From contig CADCVD010000164.1 of assembly GCA_902806055.1 (NCBI GenBank), positions 1-64,000 of the forward strand: a DNA stretch of 64,000 bases. The letters run 5' to 3'. The stretch comes from an uncultured Rubrobacteraceae bacterium (GTDB lineage: Bacteria > Actinomycetota > Rubrobacteria > Rubrobacterales > Rubrobacteraceae). The translations under genes were made by a program, and so were the position numbers. Shown one piece after another: positions 41,124 to 50,248 of the stretch. The notes under the pieces are model-generated. The model had not been told where the DNA came from, searched no databases, and saw only the letters and a program-made list of their open reading frames with translations. Positions within the stretch are counted from its first letter, which is position 1. Each line of letters begins with the position of its first letter.

Positions 41124-41477
41124 ATGAGCGGTAACGTGTTGGGGGCGCCCTCTAGCGTCTGGCTTGTACCCTTCTTGCTACTCGGTCTACGACGGGGCGT
41201 CTCCCTCGGGCAAGAGTTGAGGCGGAGAATGTCCGAACTCGGCTTCCGTGAAAGGCGGCGAGGGGACTTGTACCGGGCCTTAAACCAGATGGAGGACGAG
41301 GGCATGGTCTTTTGTAACCGTGACGGGGACGATCATGAGGCACCGGAGCGGAGCTACGCGATCACGGAGGACGGCGGGTCGTATCTAGCTTTTTGTGCGG
41401 AGTCCCTCGTGCGGTGCCAACAGGAGATCAAGTCGTTCTTCGATGCCTACGAGAGGATCGGTCAAAGGAGTGTCTGA
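41124..41477 (+). CDS. PadR-family transcriptional regulator
   Basis: FLLLGLRRGVSLGQELRRRMSELGFRERRRGDLYRALNQMEDEGMVFCNRDGDDHEAPERSYAITEDGGSYL. Confidence 0.82.
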   Translation: MSGNVLGAPSSVWLVPFLLLGLRRGVSLGQELRRRMSELGFRERRRGDLYRALNQMEDEGMVFCNRDGDDHEAPERSYAITEDGGSYLAFCAESLVRCQQEIKSFFDAYERIGQRSV

Positions 41478-41711
41478 TAAGAGAAGGGGTTCGCTACACC
41501 TTACCTCGGCTTCGACGTCTCCTCGCTCAGGCATAGACTCGAGCTAACCGCACCCTGGGAGAAGGTCGAGAGCGAAAGGCCTTCGGAGCATCTGTGGTTC
41601 TTCGGCGTCGGGTGGCCTACCTGCTCTTCCCGCTCTGGCGGAGAAACAGGCGGTTTGATCGACGAAGGCCTAGCTGTACCAGGGGGATACGACGGCTGTA
41701 CTGGAGGCAAG

Positions 41712-42044
41712 ATGGAAGACGAGAGACGGCGGACGAGCGAGGACTACGAGCAGTTGGACCGGATTCTGTTGGGGGCAGAGGAAGCTCTTGAGAAGGAAGA
41801 TCTGCGCGGGACCAACGAGGTGCTCAAGAATGCGAACGTCAAAGCCGCATCGATGTGGGGTGAGGTCGGTCAGCCTACGCTGCCGGGGCACACTAGGCGT
41901 CTGATCGGGCTTATCTGGGGGCTCCAGGAAGACCTAGGCCGCGCCGAACCAAATCATGCGGTGAGCTTACGAAACAACCTTCACGAACTACGCTCATGGT
42001 TCGAGATCGAGGCACGCAGGGACGCGGAGAACGTCAAGTTTTAG
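41712..42044 (+). CDS. Hypothetical protein
   Basis: ATG at 41712 after tggaggcaag; helical 110-aa ORF. Confidence 0.5.
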   Translation: MEDERRRTSEDYEQLDRILLGAEEALEKEDLRGTNEVLKNANVKAASMWGEVGQPTLPGHTRRLIGLIWGLQEDLGRAEPNHAVSLRNNLHELRSWFEIEARRDAENVKF

Positions 42045-42063
42045 AGAAAGCGGTAGGTGGCTA

Positions 42064-42642
42064 GTGATAGGAAACGGGGCGAGACCACTCTGGGTAATAG
42101 CAAGACAAGACGACGGGCAGATGCAGGTGTTGACTCTTCGCCATAGGAATAGAGAGACTCTACCGATCTTCAGCTTCGAGGATGAAGCCGAGATGTTCCT
42201 CCAACTGGAGACGCCGGAGACGTATTGGCGGGCCAGGGAGACGACCCTGGGGGAGCTAGTCTCGCTGCTCTACGGCCCCTGCGCGAGCGTGAAGAGCGTG
42301 GCTCTCGATCCGCTGCCGCTCGTGGACCAAAACCTTATGTGCAGGGGCAGGAACGAGTTCGTACGGTACATCCTGAACGGGCACAAGACCTGCAATAGCT
42401 CGTTTCAGACATACCCGAAGACACCGGCCCCTCCATCCTGCGAGGAGAAGATAGGATGCGAGACGCGAACGAGCAGCGCGAAGGCTGCCCGGCACAAAAC
42501 TGTGGAGTCCGTAGGAGAGGCCGCTAACGGCAAGAACGAAGCGCTCATCCCGGATTACACTGTGCTCGACTTCGACCCTATCCACGAGCCGCGCGGTCTC
42601 TCGGGAGTCCGTAAGAGCGGGGACCACGACGACCTTGCCTGA
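42064..42642 (+). CDS. Hypothetical protein; N-terminal half related to the 25034 ORF
   Basis: LPIFSFEDEAEMFLQLETPETYWRARETTLGELVSLLYGPCASVKSVALDPLP; C-terminal half is low-confidence coding. Confidence 0.55.
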   Translation: MIGNGARPLWVIARQDDGQMQVLTLRHRNRETLPIFSFEDEAEMFLQLETPETYWRARETTLGELVSLLYGPCASVKSVALDPLPLVDQNLMCRGRNEFVRYILNGHKTCNSSFQTYPKTPAPPSCEEKIGCETRTSSAKAARHKTVESVGEAANGKNEALIPDYTVLDFDPIHEPRGLSGVRKSGDHDDLA

Positions 42643-42987
42643 AGAGCCCTCACGAACGCGATAACCAAGCCTGCCTTCTATCATGGCTCGCTAAATTAGT
42701 CCTCTAGGACACACGCCGGTCCGTTATGGGAGAGAAGTGTTGGGATGCTGCGCCGTACGTAGTTACTAGATACGAGTAGCTCTCCAGAGGACCGATCGAA
42801 ACGCCAGCCCCTGGGGAGAGGCGCCGTGTGGGCAGGGCAAGGATCGTACCAAACGGCGCGTTTGAAGACGGTCTAGAACGAGACGATGGAGAAAATCGGC
42901 CAGCCCCGACGCTGCATTGTGTGAAGGACTAAATAGCCTCAGCATCTAAACCGGTAAGCAGGTTTGCTTGGAGAGTACAAGCAACAA

Positions 42988-43025
42988 ACGAGAAGGGGGC
43001 AGATGCTAGACTGCCCCCTTCTCGT
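42988..43025 (-). terminator. Terminator of the lactate permease gene
   Basis: Perfect 15-bp stem acgagaagggggcag / ctgcccccttctcgt, 8-nt loop; minus strand continues ttgttgct. Confidence 0.85.
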
Positions 43026-43041
43026 GGTTCGAATGTTGACG

Positions 43042-44778
43042 CTATCCTCCGACTAGAGGCGGAATAATCCAGGGGATCAGATACGCCTGGATCATAGCGA
43101 GGATGCCCATCGCGACCGTGAGGACCAGCGACCACTTGATGCACAGGCGGAAGATTTCCGGCTCGCGGCCCACCTGGCCGATCGCCGAGGCGCCGACGGA
43201 GAGATTCTGAGGACTGATCATCTTGCCCATTACGCCGCCCGATGAGTTGGTCGCTCCGGCGAGTGCCGGTTCGATGCCGAGGCTCTGGGCGGTGACGGTC
43301 TGCATCGGGCCGAAGAGGGCATTCGCCGAGGTATCCGAACCCGTCAACACTACCCCGAGCCACCCGATAAACGCCGAGAAGAACGGGAAGAAAAAACCCG
43401 TGCCGGCGAACGCTAGGCCCAAAGTCGAAGTCGCCCCCGAGTAGTTCATAACATAGGCGAGAGCCAGGATCAGGGCGATGGTCAAGATGGCGAGCTTGAG
43501 CTGGTTGAGCGTCCGCCCGTAGACCCTGAGCTGGGTGCCCAGGCCCGCGCCCATCACGAACCCTGCAATGATCGCCGAGAAGAGCACCACGGTCCCGGCT
43601 GCGGAGAGAATGTTGAACGTGAACTCGGCGGTGTACGGTGACTCAGAGGGAACTATAGGAGGTTGGCGGATAACCAGTCCGTCGAGGCCCGGCCACTTAA
43701 ACACGAAGGTCGCCTTGTTGAGGAGCGCGGGTATATCCAGCGCTGTGCCCTTGAGGCCTGAGGCGAGGTCGGTTATTCGTGAGAGAACAACGATCACGAT
43801 GAGGATTATGTACGGCAGAAAGGCCTGGAACGTCCCCCCAGACCTTGAATCATCCCGGTCCACCGAAGGCGTACCCGCTGCGAACCCGCTCCCGGCAGGC
43901 TCCTCCTCCGGCTCGTCCGGGAAACGCCAGGTCGTCTGTGGCTGCCAGACGCGCAGGAGCAGGTACAGGGCGCCCAGCGCGAAGAGCGCTGCGAGTACGT
44001 CCACCAGAACCGGCCCGAGGAAGTTAGCCGCTAGGAACTGGCCGACAGCGAAGGAGACGCCGGCGGTCAGGACGGCGGGTAGAACCTGCATCATGCCGCG
44101 CCAGCCGGCCATCACGTAGATCATGAACCCCGGAACGATAAGCGAGAATACAGGAAGCTGACGGCCAATCATCGCCGAGAGCGCGTTGGTTACCTCGCCC
44201 GTCTCGCCGCCTACGATCGGCGCTACGAGACCACCCAGAGTGGTCACCGGCACGCCCAGGGAGCCGAAAGCCACCGGGGCTGTGTTGGCGAGCAACGCTA
44301 TAGCGGCGGCGTAGAGCGGATTGAAGCCCAGACTGGCCAGAATCGCCGCCGTGATCGCCACGGGAGCCCCGAAGCCCGCGATGCCTTCGAGGAGCGCTCC
44401 GAACGCGAACGCGATGATGAGCGCCTGTATCCTGCGGTCGGTTGTCAGGTTGGCCAGCGAATCTCTCACGATGTCGAACTTGCCGGTCTCCACGGTGAGG
44501 TTATGCAAGAAGAGCGCGTTTATTACGATCCAGACAATAGGCCACAACCCGAAGAGCGCCCCCAGAACCGCCGAAGAACCAGCCAGACCGATAGGCATCC
44601 CGTAGAAGAGGACGGCGAGCAGAAGGGATGCGACTAGCCCCACGAGCGCGGCCCAATGCGCCTTGGTACGCAGAACCCCGAGCATTACCAGAATGAGGAC
44701 CACTGGTATTGCGGCGAAGATCGCCGAGACGTACACATTCCCCAGAGGAATGTAATTTTGGGTGAATTGCTCGAACAT
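43042..44778 (-). CDS. L-lactate permease (LctP/LldP family)
   Basis: FGALLEGIAGFGAPVAITAAILASLGFNPLYAAAIALLANTAPVAFGSLGVPV, GSDTSANALFGPMQ, NSSGGVMGKMISPQNL. ATG at 44778. Confidence 0.93.
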   Translation of the reverse strand: MFEQFTQNYIPLGNVYVSAIFAAIPVVLILVMLGVLRTKAHWAALVGLVASLLLAVLFYGMPIGLAGSSAVLGALFGLWPIVWIVINALFLHNLTVETGKFDIVRDSLANLTTDRRIQALIIAFAFGALLEGIAGFGAPVAITAAILASLGFNPLYAAAIALLANTAPVAFGSLGVPVTTLGGLVAPIVGGETGEVTNALSAMIGRQLPVFSLIVPGFMIYVMAGWRGMMQVLPAVLTAGVSFAVGQFLAANFLGPVLVDVLAALFALGALYLLLRVWQPQTTWRFPDEPEEEPAGSGFAAGTPSVDRDDSRSGGTFQAFLPYIILIVIVVLSRITDLASGLKGTALDIPALLNKATFVFKWPGLDGLVIRQPPIVPSESPYTAEFTFNILSAAGTVVLFSAIIAGFVMGAGLGTQLRVYGRTLNQLKLAILTIALILALAYVMNYSGATSTLGLAFAGTGFFFPFFSAFIGWLGVVLTGSDTSANALFGPMQTVTAQSLGIEPALAGATNSSGGVMGKMISPQNLSVGASAIGQVGREPEIFRLCIKWSLVLTVAMGILAMIQAYLIPWIIPPLVGG

Positions 44779-44806
44779 AAGCTGGGTGTTCTCCTCTCCC
44801 TCACTA

Positions 44807-44884
44807 GCGCAGATCCGCCCCTTGCAGCAGATTAACCGCGCGGCGATATCTGCGCAACTCCTAACCTCGCGCGGACGCGCGAGG
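44807..44884. promoter_or_regulatory. Structured leader/operator region upstream of the lactate permease gene
   Basis: 8-bp inverted repeat gcgcagat (44807-44814) / atctgcgc (44848-44855), then hairpin cctcgcgc-ggac-gcgcgagg (44865-44884). Confidence 0.5.
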
Positions 44885-45444
44885 TGGATCGCGCCGCCGA
44901 GAATTCGAAAGCGCTGCGCTGGAGAGGAGGAGGGTAATAGGCGACCAAAAGGCACGCGAGAGCGACAGAGTGAGCCCGGACTCTGCTCGCCGCAGGAGGA
45001 GATGACTGCGGGTCAGACGCTGGAGGGTATCGACCGGGCGAAGCCGAGTTCCGCCTGCCTTAGGCGCCATCCATCTTAGACTGCATGCTAGGAGCCTGAG
45101 CTTCGCCCGCCGCTAGCCGCTGCCGATTCTAAGACCGACCCCTACGAGAGGTACCTCCTCTTGCGCCTTATATCTTCTCGCTCGTTATCTTCTGCAACAG
45201 GACTTCGTCTTCTTTCTGGTCTCCTCGTTCGCGGCAAGCTTCTTAATGGAGTGAATATTCCCGCTCTTCCTTATGGAGAGCATCTAACAGCTGCCCAGAT
45301 GTGAGCTTAGCTCTGTTCCCGTCTGACCTGTCTTACAGCTGTTTTACTTCGTCTATCTGCCTGCCCAGCGGCTGCTCTACACATGCGAATTCAGGCTTCG
45401 ACGCGAACCATCCTCCGCTCTCTCGCGAGGCTTCCTCGGCATCC

Positions 45445-45471
45445 GCATGACGCCGCTAGCGGACGTCATGC
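45445..45471. repeat. 27-bp near-perfect palindrome
   Basis: gcatgacg-ccgctagcgg-a-cgtcatgc. Confidence 0.85.
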
Positions 45472-45497
45472 GCGCCCGCCGGTAGAGCGGACTTTTT

Positions 45498-45983
45498 CTA
45501 GACACTCCTCGCCTGATCTGCGGCGGTCGTCGTTCCTTCTGTCATCGGGTCCCTATCTAAGCCGAGCGCGTAGTCGAGCGAGAGCTTGCCCGGCCCCGCG
45601 AAGAGGACCACGAGTAACCCCGCTATAAGGGCCAGGTCGAGCTCTGCGCCGGCTCCGCTGCCCTGGGGGGCGATGAGGCCCGTGTTGACCTTCACGAGCA
45701 GGATAGCCACGGCGAGGTCGATCGTGAGCAAGAGGGCGGCGAGCCGCGACAAGAGCCCGATAATAAGCAGTATGCCGCCGATCAGCTCCACGAACGTCAC
45801 TACGTATGCCATGAGCACCGGTAGGGGTACGCCCATCCCCGCAAGGCCTTGACCGAAGTTCGCCGGCCCCCCGGTGAGCTTCTGCAGCCCGTGCGCGATC
45901 ATTATTATCCCGACTATCGCCCGCACGGCGAGCGGGGCGAGGCTCGCGAGCCGGGCCATCGGTGCGAGACTTAATGCTTTCAT
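45498..45983 (-). CDS. DoxX-family membrane protein
   Basis: LAVRAIVGIIMIAHGLQKLTGGPANFGQGLAGMGVPLP, FVELIGGILLIIGLLSRLAALLLTIDLAVAI. Confidence 0.88.
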   Translation of the reverse strand: MKALSLAPMARLASLAPLAVRAIVGIIMIAHGLQKLTGGPANFGQGLAGMGVPLPVLMAYVVTFVELIGGILLIIGLLSRLAALLLTIDLAVAILLVKVNTGLIAPQGSGAGAELDLALIAGLLVVLFAGPGKLSLDYALGLDRDPMTEGTTTAADQARSV

Positions 45984-46068
45984 GCTTACCTCCTGTATAT
46001 AACTGCCCTACGCCATCTAAGTACGCCGTATAACCGAGACCAGATGGCGCGAAGGCTCTACCAAAGGT

Positions 46069-47109
46069 TCAGGGAACTTCGATCTCGGAGACCGTGAACG
46101 GCAGCTCCGGGTCCTCGCCAGACTGGCGCTTGTCGAACTGGGAGTTGACCACGAGCAGGTGATCGTCGTGTTTGGCTATCGTGGTCGGGTAAGCCAACGA
46201 GGAGTTCGTGAAGCCCTGACCGACCTCGCCGCTCGCGAAGTCCTGCGAGAGCTCGACGGGGAAGACCAGGCTCTGCCGGTTGCGTACCACGTACAGGGTT
46301 CTACCGTCAAGCAGGATACCGTCACCGTTCTCCAGCGACTCACCACCGAGGTCTATCTCCACAACCTCCTGGCTCTGAGTATCTATGCGGAAGAGCTTCC
46401 CCGTGTTCGACTGCACCGTAACCAGGTATCGCCCGTCCTCGGTTGCGGTGATGCCGTTGAGGTTGAAACCCTCCCCGTACTCTACGGCCGTCTCTTTGAG
46501 GTCCAACCACGGCTCGACGTCGCCTACCGCTGTGCCAGAAGAAGATGCCCTGAACAGTACGGGCCGCATCGAGTCAGTGAAGTAGGCGCTTCCGTCGGGC
46601 GTTACGGTCACATCGTTGATGAAAGTCGCCTCGGTGCTCGGCGTCTCTAATACCTTTAGTAGGTCCCCCGAAGAGGTGTCGTAGACGAAGGCTTGGCCCG
46701 TATCACCGCCGGCTATGAACAGCCGTCCGAGCGCGTCTACCTTCATGCCAACGGCGGTCTTTCGCCCGTCGCTCCCTGGTTCCAGAAATACCTCGGCCTC
46801 GCCGCCGGTCTCTACGTTGCCCCTGAAGATCGTGCCGTCCGTGGTGCTGCCGACGAAGAAACTGTCGTTCTGGGGCTGGTAGGCGACTCCCTCCGGGTAG
46901 ACCACCGCTCCCGGAAGCGTGTACTGTCCGGCATTCGAAGCCATCTGAGTAGGCTCGCTTTGTTCGGGGGCGTCTGCAGACTCGCTACCACCGTCACCTC
47001 CGGCATCCGTCCCGCCTCCGCAGGCGGCGAGGATCAGGGTGAGGGCGAGAAGGAGGATAATAGATAGAGGTTGTACTCTGTTGTCGTGCTTTGTTCTAGC
47101 ATGAACCAT
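46069..47109 (-). CDS. Predicted lipoprotein, SMP-30/gluconolactonase-like beta-propeller
   Basis: Signal peptide with lipobox LILAAC; repeated propeller strands (YPEGVAYQPQNDSFFVGSTTDGTIFRG, FINDVTVTPDGSAYFTDS, LNGITATEDGRYLVTVQSNTGKLFRID). ATG at 47109. Confidence 0.75.
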   Translation of the reverse strand: MVHARTKHDNRVQPLSIILLLALTLILAACGGGTDAGGDGGSESADAPEQSEPTQMASNAGQYTLPGAVVYPEGVAYQPQNDSFFVGSTTDGTIFRGNVETGGEAEVFLEPGSDGRKTAVGMKVDALGRLFIAGGDTGQAFVYDTSSGDLLKVLETPSTEATFINDVTVTPDGSAYFTDSMRPVLFRASSSGTAVGDVEPWLDLKETAVEYGEGFNLNGITATEDGRYLVTVQSNTGKLFRIDTQSQEVVEIDLGGESLENGDGILLDGRTLYVVRNRQSLVFPVELSQDFASGEVGQGFTNSSLAYPTTIAKHDDHLLVVNSQFDKRQSGEDPELPFTVSEIEVP

Positions 47110-47497
47110 AGTCTCCCTTCCCGGAGCGGGCACTGACGAGCCGCTATCGACCCTGCCAACTCTTTGTACGCGTCAAAGCCGCCACGTGGATTGCTTCTCG
47201 GGGCGAAGATGTTGCTCTCGCCAGATATCGAGCGTAACAGGCGGGTTTGGAGGCTCTGGCGGGGCGAGGAGTACCCGAGCCGTTATCCCGCTCCAAGCTT
47301 TAAGGTAGAATTGCGGCTAAAGGTTCGGGTGATTATGGAGGCGGAGAGGATGGGGCGCCGTCGCCGTTTATGGTCATCGTGGATCAAGTATTGGAGGAAT
47401 CGAAGGGACAACAGACAACGTACAAACCTCCTCACCCTCGTAGAAGAAGGGGCATAGCGCGGATGAGGAGGACTGGGGACTCCCCGAGGAGGAGCTT

Positions 47498-48952
47498 ATG
47501 GAGCGCGGGCAACTTATAAGGACGATGGAGTCCATACTCGGTACGGAGGGCGTGATCCACGAGCGCGAGCAACTCCGTTCCTACGAGTGCGACGGTTTGA
47601 TGAACTACCGCGTCATCCCGGACCTCGTCGTCCTCCCCGAGACCGCCGAACACGTCCAGCAGATAGTCCGTACCTGCTACGAGGAGGGGATACCGTTCGT
47701 CGCGCGCGGCTCCGGTACCGGGCTCTCAGGCGGCGCCCTGCCGGTCGAATCGGGCGTGTTGGTCGTCCTCTCCCGGATGCGCAGGATCCTCGAAGTGGAC
47801 ATCCCAAACCAGCGCATCGTCGTCGAGCCGGGCGTAATAAACATCTGGGTTAGCCAGGAGGTTGCCGGAGAGGGCTATTACTACGCTCCCGACCCGGCGA
47901 GCCAGATCGTCTCTTCGATCGGCGGAAACCTGGCGGAGAACTCTGGCGGTGTCCACTGCTTGAAGTACGGCTTTACCACGAACCACGTCATGGGCGCGGA
48001 GGTCGTCCTTGCCGACGGATCGGTCGTACACATCGGTGGCGGCAAGTCGCCGGATGCCCCGGGCTATGAGCTGCTCGGCGCGCTCGTCGGGTCCGAGGGC
48101 ACTCTAGGGATAGCGACCAAGATCACGCTTAGGCTCCTCAGAAAGCCGGAGGCGGTGAGGACGTTGCTCGCAGCGTTCCAGGATACCGAGGCTGCGGGGG
48201 ACGCGGTCTCGGCGATCATAGGCGGCGGGATCGTCCCTGCCGCCATCGAGATGATGGACGCCCTGTGCATCGAGGCGGTGGAGACGGCGGTCCACCCGGG
48301 CTTCCCGGAGGCCGAAGCTATCCTCATCGTCGAGCTCGACGGGCCGGAGGCTGAGGTCGAGGACCAGTTCCAGAGGACCATAAAAGCCTGCGAGGAGGCG
48401 AACGCCTCGGAGATAAGGATCGCCGAGGACGACGCCGAGCGGGCGCTGTTCTGGAAGGGACGCAAGGCGGCGTTCGCGGCGATGGGACGTATCAGCAACG
48501 ACTACTACGTGCAGGACTCGGTCGTCCCGCGCACGGAGCTCGGGGCGGTCTTGAAGAGGATCAACCAGCTCGGCGAGGAGTATGGGATGCGCGTCGCGAA
48601 CGTCTTCCACGCCGGCGACGGCAACCTCCATCCGCTCGTCCTCTACAACAACGACAACCCCGGCGAGGCCGAGAAGGCCGAGAAGCTGGCGGGGGATATC
48701 GTCTTCACCTGTCTGGAGCACGGCGGCTCGCTCACCGGCGAGCACGGCATCGGCGAGGACAAGAAGAAGTTCATGCCGAAGATGTTCACCGACGACGACC
48801 TCGCCACGATGCAGCTTCTCCGGTGTGCCTTCGACCCGCACAACCTGTGCAACCCCGGCAAGATCTTCCCGACCCCCCGCCTCTGCGGCGAGCGCCCCGG
48901 CCCCTTCCGCATGCACCCGGTCCAGAAGGCCGGCCTGGCTGAGAACTTCTAG
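47498..48952 (+). CDS. glcD: FAD-linked oxidase, glycolate oxidase subunit GlcD-like
   Basis: PFVARGSGTGLSGGALPVESGVLVVLSRM, SIGGNLAENSGGVHCLKYGFTTNHV, VFHAGDGNLHPLVLYN, SLTGEHGIGEDKK. Confidence 0.93.
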   Translation: MERGQLIRTMESILGTEGVIHEREQLRSYECDGLMNYRVIPDLVVLPETAEHVQQIVRTCYEEGIPFVARGSGTGLSGGALPVESGVLVVLSRMRRILEVDIPNQRIVVEPGVINIWVSQEVAGEGYYYAPDPASQIVSSIGGNLAENSGGVHCLKYGFTTNHVMGAEVVLADGSVVHIGGGKSPDAPGYELLGALVGSEGTLGIATKITLRLLRKPEAVRTLLAAFQDTEAAGDAVSAIIGGGIVPAAIEMMDALCIEAVETAVHPGFPEAEAILIVELDGPEAEVEDQFQRTIKACEEANASEIRIAEDDAERALFWKGRKAAFAAMGRISNDYYVQDSVVPRTELGAVLKRINQLGEEYGMRVANVFHAGDGNLHPLVLYNNDNPGEAEKAEKLAGDIVFTCLEHGGSLTGEHGIGEDKKKFMPKMFTDDDLATMQLLRCAFDPHNLCNPGKIFPTPRLCGERPGPFRMHPVQKAGLAENF

Positions 48953-48967
48953 GAGGCGTCGAAGACG

Positions 48968-50248
48968 ATGGAAACACGTACGAAAAACGTCTCTCTAGAA
49001 GACCTGCAAGAGATAGTCGGCGAAGAGCACGCCCGCGAGGCAACCTCCGAGGATGCCGTGGACGGTGTCGCTCCCTCTTTCGTCGTCGAGCCCGGCTCTA
49101 TCGAGGAGACGAGCAGGCTGATGAGGCTCGCAAACGACGAAGGCCTCACGGTCGCGCCCCGTGGCGGCGGGACCAAGAGGGGGTGGGGTAACCCGCCGCG
49201 GGAGCTGGACCTGATCCTAAGCACCGTGCGGATGAACGAGGTCATCGAGCACGTCCCCGGTGACCAGGTGGTGAGGGTACAGGCCGGGCTGAACCTGGAG
49301 GCCTTGCAGGAGCGGCTCGGCCGTTCCGATCAGATGCTGGCTCTAGACCCACCCGAGAAGGGCGCGGGGGCGACGGTCGGTGGGGTGGTCGCCGCGAACT
49401 CTTCGGGGCCGCGCAGGTACCGGTATGGGACTGTTCGGGACCTTATTATCGGGATCACCGTCGTCCTCCCGGATGGGACGGTGGCGAAGGCCGGCGGCAA
49501 GGTCGTAAAGAACGTCGCAGGCTACGACCTCGGCAAGCTCTTCACGGGCTCGCTCGGGACTCTGGGAGTCTTGGCGACGTGCAACTTCCGGCTGCACCCG
49601 AGGCCCGAGGCGGCCCGGACGGTAGCGGTCGAGCTGAACGACACCCTGGCGGCGGGGCAGGCGGCTCAGACACTTATGCACTCGCAGGTCTTCGCGAGCG
49701 CGCTCGAGCTGCACTGGAGCGAGGACGCGAGGCTTCTGACCGTCCTGATCGAAGGTATCTCTAAGGGCGTGGACGCGCAGGCGGAGACGACGTCTTACCT
49801 GTTGAGGGGCTTCGGCGAGGTCCGAACGCTCTCGGATGAGGAGGCGGATCACCTCGGGCCGCTAACGCCGCCGGGTGCCGGCGACGAGGTAGCCATAAAG
49901 ATAGCGCACCCCCCGGCGGAGCTCACGGGCGTGCTCGACTCGGCTCTGGGGGCGGCGGAGCGCAGGGGTGTCGCTCCCCGTATCACCGGCCACGCCGGGG
50001 CCGGCGTTACCTACCTCGCCCTCTCCGGGGGGGAAGAGGAGGCGCGGGCACAGGTCGTCGAGGAGCTGCGCGAGATCTGGGTTCGCAGGGGCGGGAGCGT
50101 CGTCGTGCGCCAGGCTCCCGTTCCAGTAAAGAAGAGGTTGGACGCGTGGGGGCCGGCGGGAGACTACCTCGGCCTCACGCGGCGCGTAAAAGAGAAGTTC
50201 GATCCCCGGGGCATCCTTAACCCCGGTCGCTTTCTAGGAGGCATCTAG
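48968..50248 (+). CDS. glcE: FAD-binding subunit GlcE-like
   Basis: GLTVAPRGGGTKRGWGNPP, GATVGGVVAANSSGPRRYRYGTVRDLIIGITVVLPDG, KVVKNVAGYDLGKLFTGSLGTLGVL. Confidence 0.92.
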   Translation: METRTKNVSLEDLQEIVGEEHAREATSEDAVDGVAPSFVVEPGSIEETSRLMRLANDEGLTVAPRGGGTKRGWGNPPRELDLILSTVRMNEVIEHVPGDQVVRVQAGLNLEALQERLGRSDQMLALDPPEKGAGATVGGVVAANSSGPRRYRYGTVRDLIIGITVVLPDGTVAKAGGKVVKNVAGYDLGKLFTGSLGTLGVLATCNFRLHPRPEAARTVAVELNDTLAAGQAAQTLMHSQVFASALELHWSEDARLLTVLIEGISKGVDAQAETTSYLLRGFGEVRTLSDEEADHLGPLTPPGAGDEVAIKIAHPPAELTGVLDSALGAAERRGVAPRITGHAGAGVTYLALSGGEEEARAQVVEELREIWVRRGGSVVVRQAPVPVKKRLDAWGPAGDYLGLTRRVKEKFDPRGILNPGRFLGGI

